A stretch of DNA of 64,000 nt, taken from contig NC_135250.1 of NCBI RefSeq assembly GCF_964204865.1, positions 10,106,001-10,170,000 on the forward strand, given 5' to 3'. How positions within the stretch are numbered: position 1 is the stretch's first letter; the number at the start of each line of letters is the position of its first letter. A program made the position numbers and the translations under genes. This stretch comes from Styela clava (Eukaryota; Chordata; Ascidiacea; Stolidobranchia; Styelidae). This document shows positions 34,976 through 47,040 of this stretch, piece after piece. The notes below the pieces were generated by a model, which was not told the origin of the DNA, ran no database searches, and saw only the letters and a program-made list of their open reading frames with translations.

Positions 34976-36550
34976 CAGTGCTTCTCCACCCCTTTTTTAT
35001 ATCGCGGTCCACTTGCACGGAGAATTTAACTTCGCGGACCCCCTTTATTAACGTTCCCTTTTTCAGAGTCTAAGATAAGTCGAGGCAGGGTTGTCCAAGA
35101 CAATTCGAATATTCGAATATCAAAGTATGATTATTTGTTATTTTTTGTGCGAACGTGCGACGCTTATGGTTGCGACAATTTTGCACGGTTGCGCGGTGGG
35201 CATTGCCGCCATTCTCTTGCAAACCTTCTAATTTACGCATCCATATCCAGTACGTAAAAAAATTACGTCAAAAGCCGTACATGTTACAATCCCCAAAAAT
35301 AATTTATACTTTTCCCGCTTTTTGGCAAATAAATAACCGAATTGCGTAAGTCATTTTCGGCGATTTTGAGTTTTTTTTATAAAATAGGTATTTATGTAAT
35401 GCTGCGCACCTATCTGTTAACTCAGATTTTATTTTAAGAATTCCGAAACGCATAAAAATGAAGATTTAGTATGACATGCACATTTGTGCAATTGTTTCAT
35501 CATAATTAATTATTATTGTTATCGCAGGACTATTGTGACGTCACAAAGTCAAAATAACCTCGGCGAATTATTTTCGAGTTTTTGCATCTCGGATTCTAGC
35601 TTAGCGCGTATTAATTTGAATTTATACTACAGTATAGGAAGGCGTGCACTTGTGATATTCACTGTCCGAGTCCAATTCACCTTGGTTGGCTTTTATATTG
35701 TGTGCATTGCTGTTTTATTCTTTATAATTAATCTTAGTCTTCTTTCGGTGGGTGTGCACAACGTGTTATATTGATGGAATATATATTTTTAAACATAAAA
35801 AATAATGTAATTGAAACTGATTAGGTATTTTAGGGATTAGACATTGTAGATACTGAGAATTACATTCGTTTTTGGAATGTCAAGTTTTTAGGACTGGTGC
35901 ATAAGAGTAAAATTGCAAAATTGCGTATGTCCCCAAGTCATAGACACATTTCGGCCTAAGTCACAGTGCGCCATTATGACGTCACTTAACTGCGTCGTAC
36001 AAATAAACTTAAATCCGGCTACGATCAAAAAATAGAACCATGGCAAATTATTGACTCTCAATGGCATAACAATATCATTAGGAAGTTTTTTACGTTTTTC
36101 TCAAAACTGCTAAAAATGACTTACGCGATTCGGTTATTAGCGTGACGATATGATAGTTAAAAGTATCGACTTTCATTAGGATGATTTCCTGTGACCGATA
36201 CCCATATTTAAAATTCCGTACCGTATATTAATTTAATGTTGTTCAACGTAATTCATGGTTGCGTCGACTTACAATAAAATAAAAGCCTTACTACTCTAAA
36301 CTACCACCATTGTGTAAATGACATGGATGGCTGTACATGACAGCAGGCGCATCCGATAGTCACGCCCGAGTGCCTAAGTTGATGGAATCTTCATGCGAAA
36401 AGAATTGCTATCTTAGTTACAGGTCAAAATAATTTCAATTCTAACACAAAATATACAAAAATACGAATAATTTGGCAACGAGTTCTTGGTCCACCAGGAG
36501 ATGCTTGGTGACACACCAGTGAACCGTAAACCACCAGTTTAGAAGCGCCA
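34976..36550. mobile_element. hAT-like element, exact 8-bp TSD
   Basis: The left end is CAGTGCTTCTCCACC and the right end AGAAGCGCCA, an imperfect inverted repeat of the hAT type with GCGGTCC / GCGGACC just inside the left end. ATTTATGA flanks both sides (34968-34975 and 36551-36558). The interior contains an inverted pair of about 37 bases (35334-35370 and 36100-36137) and no transposase frame. The paralogous empty site is at 26489-26496. Confidence 0.78.
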
Positions 36551-36558
36551 ATTTATGA

Positions 36559-38517
36559 TGTGTATGTTATATCCATAATAAACTCAAGCATTCAAGATAT
36601 GTATCGCAATCACAGAAACACCATTAGCGCAAAATTACACACAACATGACATATTGCGTTGTCAGAACGTTACAAATTCGTATAAGCTTGTTTTACAAGT
36701 TTGTTCTAATAAATTTTATTCCTATATTAATACATAATATAATATACTACATATTAATTCTATGAATCATTCTAAAACATGTATCACTTGTTACAAATAG
36801 TTTCCAATAGAGTTCTACAAAATGTGAATCAATAGATGGAATGATACAATGAAGTCAATAGCAAAATGAATCTGCTTTCGAAACTCACAAACACAATATT
36901 CAAAATATGAAAAGAATGTGAATTTGAATGAGAAAATCCAACGGAAAACTAGAAAACAATAAAATGTGAAGTAACACAAATGAATCGTGAATTGTGCTGA
37001 TTCGATTTATTCAAATAAATGACCAACTGACCATAAAATCATTATTGTTAAAATTGAATAGTCAGAAGAACATGAAAATCTTGCAACATCATTTGCAATA
37101 AAAAATTTGGTGGATCATATTTTTCAATCTCAGCATTTCCTCTGATCGTATGAATGACTGAATGGGATCATGCATAAAGTAGCATGAAATTCAAAAGAAA
37201 TATCCTGGCAATTTTTTTTTCGAGGTTGTTTGCATTTATTTTTCGTTCTGAATCTTCAATGATAAATTTATATTTTTATGGAACTGATAAAATAAAGCAA
37301 CCGTCAAACAGTAAACGCGAGTTGTGATCAGTGTCTTCCGTCACTGATGCAAAAATGTGAAATTAAAAAAAAAAAAAATTTACCACCTTGTAAAAACCAA
37401 TTATTAATATCCAGTTGGGGTTAGGGTTGGAAATGATTTGAAAATGATTTGAAAATTTGAATTTCGAGCGCAATCTGCATTCCTGATTCAAACCCTAACT
37501 GGATAATTACTAATTTTACTATTTTGAACGGTGGCAGTGTTTTTTTTTGCGAGCGCTTTGTACAAAAGATCCCTCGAGTTGTATTGGGACATATTGCTTG
37601 CAATTAATTATTGTTATTATATCCGTGTTGAGAGCGAGCTGTCTCTCTACAGACTGTTTTGTTTAAATTTGCATTTGGATTGTATGGTTTTACAAATGCT
37701 GTCCAAATGAGGCAGACGCAAAGAGTCAAAAAAGCACTTAAATGAGTAAAAAACAGACATCTATACCTGGAATTTCACATCAACTTTACGACGTTTGTTG
37801 GAATATTCCTCTTTTTCATTTGTAAGGAAAATTATTGTACAATTGATTTTGTTAACTTCATTCATGACGAAGATTTGAAAGAAACATCAATTTTTTATCA
37901 ACGACCGGAAAGTATTCCAGCATTGTAGGAAAATACGCTCCCATTGCTTATATCCTTTTTTTTTATCAATGCCAATGCAACAAATAGGATTCCGCATTTG
38001 CATTCTATTTTTTTTTCAAATAATACAAAGAGTTGACGGCAGTAAAGTGTTTTTTTGTCACCAAAAAGTATATAATAGGAGATAATGTTGAAAAACAAAG
38101 CACAACTGTTGGACGGGTCCAGAGAAACGAAGAACTAAGTTTGTGTGCTTTCCAAATGCCTTTGTAAATTCTGCAACATTCCATCATGTAAATTGAATAT
38201 GAAATTATTCAAAGAGACGAAATTCAAGAATTTGGATACAAAAACTATTTAGAAACGTGTACAAAAATTTAGTTATATTTAACATAATAGGCATTTTATG
38301 AGAAATTTCGCTGCACACTTATATTTATAACTCTAAAAATATAACTCATCTAATAATGAGACTTCCGCAATTCTTCATCAAATATATCGAATAATCATTA
38401 ATCTCTGAGTAGACAAACATTTCACAGTCAATGCTTGCAAGTAACTTTGTTTTTGGCCAAAAGTACACTAAAAAAACATTTAAAGTATATGTTTTCCATA
38501 CAGTATTAATCTTAAAC
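36559..38517. other. Upstream block of EF-hand gene II
   Basis: Shared with 26500-30400 and with the upstream parts of genes III-V. It contains the conserved TATA-like box at 38069-38075, about 450 bases before the ATG. No coding region is supported. Confidence 0.6.
38069..38075 (+). promoter_or_regulatory. Candidate TATA box, EF-hand gene II
   Basis: TATATAATAGGAGATAATG, matching the conserved box of genes I and III-V. Confidence 0.45.
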
Positions 38518-40468
38518 ATGTTGATGAACATCGCTACCAAAGGTGTTTTAATTTTGTTAGTAATTGGGATTTCGAAAACAAATGGCGCGTGCTGCGGTCG
38601 TGGCGATCATGGTATGTATATTTTTATATTTGAATATTTAAATTTTAATTCATCTAAATAAGAAACTAAAAATGCGTAGTTTTTTATTTAATATCTCACT
38701 GGTTTGCAACCTTTGAAGAACTAACTCAATTCAATATGTTTATGTTTACATTTCCACCACAAGTTTTCAGAAAAATGAATGTAAATTACATACAGTTCAG
38801 TTGTACACGCACAAAAATTTTATTTTCAGTAACTCATATTTCTTTTATGAATTCTATGCTTATTTCCGTACGAATTTGTTTTTTCGGTGCATCTCAGGAT
38901 TTTGTCAAGATTGTGCCAAGGTGAGCATTTGGGGAAGACAAAAATGTTGTGGCCTGACAAGTGGTAACAAAAGTGGAGGATGCAATATATTTTGTTGCAA
39001 TTGTATATGTGCTCATGGACATCCTATTATCACCTGTAAGTCTACTTACTTGTTATTATTCGTAGAAAAGCAACGCGGTATTTTTCCTATTCGAGTGATA
39101 ATATTAATTAGAAAAATCAAAATGTTATTTAGTTTTGGTAACAAGTTGTTCAATCTGGGCATTGATTCCATAATTAACAATAGCTAACAACAATTCAATC
39201 TGTTGGAAAAATTTTCTGTTTCGACCGACTCCGTGTCTACAGTGAAAGTATGTGGCTTTTGTCGTGTCGCGTCACCAGCATTCTCGGTTTCTTCTTCGGC
39301 AAGTTTATGTGCTTACTGCTTACAAGCTTAAAATGAGAAAAATCATATAAAAATGAGTCTGTCTGAAGTTGGTCAGATTTTTTCTTTCAGCATGTGTTTA
39401 TCGACTCTTTGCTCAGTTACTTTGGAGTTCATTATAAGTGAGAAATTTGGCGGAAATGATGACATTAATGATATATATTACAAATTTTTTGAAACGATTT
39501 TTCAATTTTACTTAGACAAGAGATACTTGAAAGAGGGCGAAACAAGCCGCTACACTTGTAAGCAAGACGTTCATACCGTTCCTCACGGTGATGTTGACAA
39601 ATACATCGACCACGATTCCAAGAAAAGCGCTTGGGAAGTTTTCAACAGCGTCGATCAAGACCAGGATCTCAAAATCAACCGGAATGAGTTTTTCGACGCT
39701 ATGAAAGCTCGCTTGTCAGTGAGTAGAAATGAAGAAATATCGTTTAATAAATTTACTATATTTAATACTACTACATTAGGTAAAAAGAGACGCAAATATT
39801 TACAAATTTCGGCTATATTTTGCCATATTCTGGGGAATTGGGTGGAAAATAAGATAATTCAAAAAGACGAGTTATCAAATGAAACGTGGAGAGTAAAGTA
39901 TTGGTAAAAGCATTCCCAAATCAACGATATTTTGCCTGAAATATTGCTATGCTTGTTATACATTTCAAACGATATTACTACCAATACCCAATAGTAAAAC
40001 ATCAAAATGATTGAATAGGATCTGGCACTGACTCGATATAGAATTTAGGAATTATTTTTTTGGTCAGGTATAAAAATATGAAAAACAACTCAATAAGAAA
40101 TGCTGAACTGACAAAATCTAAAAAAATTCGCAAAATTCATAAAAGCTTGTATTTGTACGTAGTGCTAACTACGATATGATCCGGTAAACGGTAACATTGT
40201 GTGCGGTACTCTTTGAATAAGAATTTCCATGTGTTCAATGTGTTTTTACTAACAGAATGACAACGATGATGCTGACTTATTCGCATCTCATCTGCTGGAT
40301 ACCGATTTCCTCGACACAATATCCGCCTATTTAGATGCTGATGATGAGGTGGTTCATGATACCGTGAAGGAACGTGCCATGCGTTCAATTTTCCAGGAGT
40401 TTGATAAAATGGATGTGGATGAAGACGGGTATATCCAGGCTGGCGAATTCGACAAGGATTTAAAATAA
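38518..40468 (+). CDS. Secreted Cys-rich EF-hand protein, gene II
   Basis: Exons 38518-38611, 38898-39035, 39516-39718 and 40256-40468 give 215 residues. The signal peptide has one more residue than gene I. The cysteine pattern is the same. EF-hand loops are DQDQDLKINRNE and DVDEDGYIQAGE. Differences from gene I include VSIWGR for VGFWRS in the Cys domain, a Y in place of W at the exon 2/3 junction, and N instead of D as the first residue of exon 4. Intron 2 is 480 bases and contains about 180 bases not present in gene I. Poly-A signal AATTAAA-like near 40613. Splice phases (1, 1, 0) match the other copies. Confidence 0.88.
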
Positions 40469-42661
40469 ACCAAAAGTTATATCCTATTGCCAGAAATTTC
40501 ATTTTAAATTGAACCAAATTTCATTTTAAATTGAATCATGAACAGAGAAAATTTCATTTCCATAATATAACATGATAGATTACTTTTTGTACATATATAC
40601 ACCAATTAAAAAGAATCTTAGAATGATTGATAAAAATCTTTTCCGGCCTTAATTCTTGAGAAAATTGTTTTCGTAGCTTGAAACGATTTTAGACCCTCGT
40701 TTTCAGGCCGTAACCGCTAGCTGTTATGATCTAACTTCAGATTTTTTCAAATTGCAGAACCCCTCCCTTTAAAAATTCATGGCTAACATTGGAAGTTAAC
40801 GATAATTTTAGTGCTATTTCAATATTATTTTATATAATGATTATTTTGAGCTTGTCGGTGTGATTTAGAACCAGTCCAATCATTCAATGATAGTTGGTCA
40901 CAGACCTTCAGATTATAGAGATTATAGAAAATCTTGAGATTTTTCTGACACTATGGCAGTAACCACTGTTAGGAAAGTGATATTTTTGACTTTCATTATA
41001 ATATACCCGAAGTTGCATTCAAACATTGTATGGTTGTATTGTATTGTATTTATGATTGTTGTGGCAGAAAGATTTCAGTGATATCTACGTCGATTCATAT
41101 TCACAATGAAAACCTTGTTTCGTTTACGTCCGGTAAATACCGCCTTCATCATCATCAAAGCACGCTATTCATATATGTACTGAAATGGTTTACAAAATTT
41201 CGCTCCACTGGAAAAACTTTTTCTAAAATATATACCGAGCAAATTTGGTGATTCAATTGGAAATTTGAATTTGTGAAATATTTTGCGGAAATTTTCATTG
41301 GCAATAGACAAAAGCGGGAAACAATTTGATGTTATACAAATACGCTCGGTAAAATATTTTTATAAAAAAAATTTTCACGGAAAAATATTCCTTCGAGACC
41401 TGACGAAATTTTCTTTCTATGAGCCACATTTTGACGAATGTAAAGTGCAATCCTGCCCTACGCAAATCATTTGAACTTATGATTTATCAATTTTGGATTA
41501 ATAAGTCCTTGTCAAAGTCCTACGCAACTTCATGAGAAAAGTATTGCTATCCTATTTAAAAGTCGAAATTATTTCAATTCTAACACAAAATATACAAAAA
41601 TACGAATATTTTGGCAAAATGAAACTGATTTCGAAACTCACCCAGTATTCAAAACATAAAAATTTAAATGGGAAAATCTGACAGAAAACTAAAAAAAAGG
41701 TGTAATACCGCAAATGAATAGTGAATGCATATTTGATTTATTCAAATAAATGACTAACTGATCAAAAATCATTAATGTTAAAACTGAATAGGCAGAAGAA
41801 CAAGAAGAACATGCAAATCTTGCAACTTCATTTGCACTGGAAAATTTTGCGAATCATATTTTTCAATCTCAGCATTTCCTCTAATTGTGCAAACAATTGA
41901 AAGAAATCACGCATAATGTAGCCTGAAATTTATAAAAAATATTCTGGAAATTTCATTTTCAAAATTGTTTGCATTTATCTTTTGTTTTGAATCCTCAATG
42001 TTAGATTTATATTTTATGAAATTGGTATATAAAAGCAACATTCAAAGATTCCAGAAAAACACACTCACCACGTTTTAAACGACAAATTAGTTATTATCCA
42101 GTTGGGGATAGGGTTAGGAATGACTTGGAAATTTGAATTTCCAGCGCTATATTATCTCAATCGTTGGTGGTGTTTTTATTTTCAAATAATACAAATTGTT
42201 AACGGTAGTGAAATTTATTTTTTCACCAAAAGGTATATAATAGAAGATAATGTTGAAAATGAACGCACAACTGTTGGCCGGACAGATAAACAAACTGCTA
42301 AATTTGTGCGATTTTTAAATGCCTTCGAAAATAATCAGAGAAAAATAGTGGATAGAAACCTAAATATTTAGAAACATTGTCTTGAATATTACAAATTTGA
42401 TTTTTGTTTTATGTTCAGTAAATTCGGCAAAAATTGGAGGAGTTGGGTATAAAAAAATTGAGAAATATGTACACAAATTCAATTATATTTAACTTAATAG
42501 GCCATTTTATCAAAATATTCCATGCTAATTTTTATTCATAACTCTACAAAAGGAAGACAAACATTTTCCAAACAATGCTTGCTAGTAATTTTGTCTTTGG
42601 CCCAAAATACACCTGAAAATGACATTTAAAATATGTCTTTTATACAGCATTAATCTTAAAC
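40469..42661. other. Intergenic between EF-hand genes II and III
   Basis: 3' flank of II and 5' flank of III, repeated between III/IV (44598-47040) and IV/V (48982-51406). Short open frames here recur only because the whole unit is duplicated. The TATA-like box for gene III is at 42234-42240. Confidence 0.6.
42234..42240 (+). promoter_or_regulatory. Candidate TATA box, EF-hand gene III
   Basis: TATATAATAGAAGATAATG, preceded by a conserved TTGTTAACGGTAGTGAAAT stretch. Equivalent boxes lie at 46613-46619 (IV) and 50979-50985 (V). Confidence 0.45.
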
Positions 42662-44597
42662 ATGTTGAGCTCCGTTACCAAGGGTGTTTTAATCCTATTA
42701 GTAATTGGAATTTTGAAAACAAATGGCGATTGCTGCGGTCGTGGTAAACACGGTATGTATATTTTTATACTTGTGTATTTTAAATCTCAACTTATCTGAA
42801 CAATAAATTTAAAATGCGCAATTTTTTCTGTAATATCTCACTGGTTCCCAACGTTTGAAAAACTAGTTCAATTCCCTGTTCTTATGGGCTTATACCATTT
42901 TCGCCACAAATTTTCAGAAAAATGATTGTGAATTACAGTTGTACACGCACAAAAATTTCATTTTCAGTAACCCATATTTATTTTTATGAATTGTATGTTT
43001 TACCGTCGACTTTGGTTTTTCGTTTATCTCAGGATTTTGTCAAAATTGTGCGAAGGTTAGCATTTGGGGAAGACAAAAATGTTGTGGCCTGACAAGTGGA
43101 AAGAAAGGTGGAGGATGCAATATATTTTGTTGCAATTGTATATGTGCTCATGGACATCCTATTATCACCTGTAAGTCTACTTACTTGGTATTATTCGTAG
43201 AAAAGCAACGAGGTATTTTTCCTATTCGTGTGATAATATTGATTATAAAAATCAAAATGTTATTTAGTTTTGGTAACAATCTGGGCATTGATTCCACAAT
43301 TAACAATAGCTATCAAAAATTCAATCCGTTGGATAAATTTTCTGTTTCGACCGACTCCGTGTCTACAGTGAAAGTATGTAGCTTTTGCCGTGTCGCGTCA
43401 CCAGCATCCTCGGTTTCTTCTTCGGCAAGTTTATGTGCTTACTGCTTACAAGCTTAAAATGAGAAAAATCATATAAAAATGAGTCTGTCTGAAGATGGTC
43501 AGATTTGTTCTTTCAGCATGTGTTTATCGACTCTTTGCTTAGTTACTTTGGAGTTCATTATAACTGAGAAATTCGGCGGAAATGATGACATTAATGATAT
43601 ATATTACAAATTTTTTAAAACGATTTTTCAATTTTACTTAGACAAGAGATACTTGAAAGAGGGCGAAAGAAGCCACTACACTTGTAAGCGAGACGTTCAT
43701 ACCGTTCCTCACGGTGATGTTGACAGATACATCGACCACGATTCCAAGAAAAGCGCTTGGGAAGTTTTCAACAGCGTCGATCAAGACCAGGATCTCAAAT
43801 CAACCGGAATGAGTTTTTCGACGCTATCAAAGCTCGCTTGTCAGTGAGTAGAAATGAAGAAATATACCTTACTAAATTTACTATATTTAATACTACTACA
43901 TTAGATAAAAAAGAGACGCAAATATGTATAAATTTCTGCTATATTTTGCCATATTCCGGGGAATTGAGTAGAAAATAAGATAATTTAAGAAGACGAGTTA
44001 TCAAGTGAAACGTGAAGAGTAAAGTATTTGTAAAAGCATTCCCAAATCAACGATATTTTGCCAGAAATATTGCTATGCTTGTTATACATTTCAAACGATA
44101 TCACCACTAATACCCAATAGTAAAACATCAAAATGATTGAATAGGATCTGGCACTGACTCGATATAGAATTTAGGAATTACTTTTTTGGTCAGGTATAAA
44201 AATAGGAGAAACAACTCAATACGAAATGCTGAACTGACGAAATTCCAAAAAAAATCGCAAAATTCGTAAAAGCTTGTATTCGTACGTAGTGCTAACTACG
44301 ATATGACCCGGTAAACGGTAACATTGTGTATACTCTTTGATTTGAATAAGAATTTCCATGTGTTCAATGTGTTTTTACTAACAGGATGACAACGATGATG
44401 CTGACTTATTCGCATCTCATCTGCTGGATACCGATTTCCTCGACACAATATCCGCCTATTTAGATGCTGATGATGAGGTGGTTCATGATACCGTGAAGGA
44501 ACGTGCCATGCGTTCAATTTTCCAGGAGTTTGATAAAATGGATGTGGATGAAGACGGGTATATCCAGGCTGGCGAATTCGACAAAGATTTAAAATAA
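42662..44597 (+). pseudogene. Cys-rich EF-hand gene III with 1-base deletion
   Basis: Exons by homology: 42662-42752, 43033-43170, 43642-43843 and 44385-44597. Signal peptide, cysteine domain and splice sites are intact and nearly identical to gene IV. At about 43797-43800 the sequence has CTCAAATC where genes I, II, IV and V have CTCAAAATC. This loses one base within the first EF-hand loop after DQDQDL. Exon 3 is therefore 202 rather than 203 bases and the frame shifts, ending soon after the loop; the second EF-hand would be lost. A truncated Cys-rich protein could still be secreted. A sequencing error in this one base is possible because the rest of the gene shows no decay. Confidence 0.65.
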
Positions 44598-47040
44598 ACC
44601 AAAAGTTATATCCTATTGCCAGAAATTTGATTTTAGATTGAACTATAATATCATGAACTGAGAAAATTTCATTTCCGTAACATATAATAGGTTGCTTTTT
44701 GTACATATACCAAATAAAAAGTCACAGACTGATTGTTAACTATTTGACTTTTAAAATCTTTTCCGGTCTCAATTTTTGAAGAAATATTTTGAAATAAGAA
44801 GTACACTGAAAAGCATCTCATGTGTTATTGACTGTTGTTTATTTGTGATAATTTACAAACCATATATTATATACCGCATTTTCTTGGACTTCATCATGTT
44901 TGGTATTAGCGGGGCATTAAGATTCTATAATATCGTGTCGTGAGCCAAGGACGTATATTCATGGGGTAATCCCATTTTGAAATGTGAACAAAGCAGTTTT
45001 CTGTATCAAACATAGCAATTTTTGAGCTTGAAACGCTCTTACACCCTCAAAACTCCCGAGAACTCTTGTTTTCCGACCAGACCCGCTAGATGTTATGATC
45101 TAACTTCAGATTTCTTCAAATTGCAGAACCCCTCCCTTTAAAGATTCCTGGCTAACATTGGAAGTTAACGATAATTTTAGTGCTATTTCAATATTATTTT
45201 ATATAATGATTATTTTGAGCTTGTCGGTGTGATTTAGAACCAGTCCAATCATTCAATGATAGTTGGTCACAGACCTTCCGATTATAGAAAATTCTACGAT
45301 TTAAGAATTGACTGAGATTTTTCTGACAATATGGCAGTAACCACTGTTAGGAAAGTGATATTTTTGACTTTTATATTATAATATACTCAAATTTGCATTC
45401 AAACATTGTATGGTTGTATTGTATTGTATTTATGATTGTGGTGGCAGAAAGATTTCAGTGATATCTGCATCGATTCATATTCACAATGGAAACCTTGTTT
45501 CGTTTACGTCCGGTAAATACCGCCTTCATCATCATCAAAGCACGCAATTCATATATGTACTGAAATGGTTTACAAAATTTCACTCCACTGGAAAAACTTT
45601 TTTTAAAATATATACCGAGCAAATTTGGTGATTCAATTGGAAATTTGAATTTGTGAAATATTTTGCGGAAATTTTCATTGGCAATAGACAAAAGCGGGAA
45701 GCAATTTGATGTTATACAAATACGCTTGGTAAAATATTTAAAAAAAAAAAATTTTCACGGAAAAATATTCCTTCGAGACCTGACGAAATTTTCTTTCTAT
45801 GAGCCACATTTTGACGAATGTAAAGTGCAATACTGCCCTACGCAAATCATTTGAACTTATGATTTATCAATTTTGGATTAATAAGTCCTTGTCAAAGTCC
45901 TGCGCAACTTCATGAGAAAAGTATTGCTATCCTATTTAAAATTCGAAATAATTTCAATTCTAACACAAAATATACAAAAATACGAATATTTTGGCAAAAT
46001 GAATCTGATTTCGAAACTCATCCAGTATTCAAAACACAAAAATTTAAATGGGAAAATCTGACAGAAAACTAAAAAAAGGTGTAATACCGCAAATGAATGG
46101 TGAATGCATATTTGATTTATTCAAATAAATGACTAACTGATCAAAAATCATTAATGTTAAAACTGAATAGGCAGAAGAACAAGAAGAACATGCACATCTT
46201 GCAACTTCATTTGCACAGGAAAATTTTGCGAATCATATTTTTCAATCTCAGCATTTCCTCTAATTGTGCAAACAATTGAAAGAAATCACGCATAATGTAG
46301 CCTGAAATTTATAAAAAATATTCTGGAAATTTCATTTTCAAAATTGTTTGCATTTATCTTTTGTTTTGAATCCTCAATGTTAGATTTATATTTTATGAAA
46401 TTGGTATATAAAAGCAACATTCAAAGATTCCAGAAAAACACACTCACCACGTTTTAAACGACAAATTAGTTATTATCCAGTTGGGGATAGGGTTAGGAAT
46501 GACTTGGAAATTTGAATTTCCAGCGCTATATTATCTCAATCGTTGGTGGTGTTTTTATTTTCAAATAATACAAATTGTTAACGGTAGTGAAATTTATTTT
46601 TTCACCAAAAGGTATATAATAGAAGATAATGTTGAAAATGAACGCACAACTGTTGGCCGGACAGATAAACAAACTGCTAAATTTGTGCGATTTTTAAATG
46701 CCTTCGAAAATAATCAGAGAAAAATAGTGGATAGAAACCTAAATATTTAGGAACATTGTCTTGAATATTACAAATTTGATTTTTGTTTTATGTTCAGTAA
46801 ATTCGGCAAAAATTGGAGGAGTTGGGTATAAAAAAATTGAGAAATATGTACACAAATTCAATTATATTTAACTTAATAGGCCATTTTATCAAAATATTCC
46901 ATGCTAATTTTTATTCATAACTCTACAAAAGGAAGACAAACATTTTCCAAACAATGCTTGCTAGTAATTTTGTCTTTGGCCCAAAATACACCTGAAAATG
47001 ACATTTAAAATATGTCTTTTATACAGCATTAATCTTAAAC

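Noticed and set aside
40137-40517. Minus-strand 126- to 136-codon frames recurring at 40137, 44296, 48680 and 53041
   Set aside because: They are antisense to exon 4 of EF-hand genes II-V; the plus-strand exon is clearly the coding one.
27819-42116. AACCCTAAC / GGGTTAGGGTT words suggesting telomeric DNA
   Set aside because: Only one or two units each, embedded in the duplicated upstream block of the EF-hand genes.
42102-42371. 89-codon frame repeated identically at 46481
   Set aside because: It lies in the 5' flank over the TATA-like box, and the identity reflects duplication of the whole unit. Gene V's unit breaks the frame.
45410-45854. Recurring short frames in the inter-unit spacer
   Set aside because: Copied with the array units; no domain, start context or splice support.
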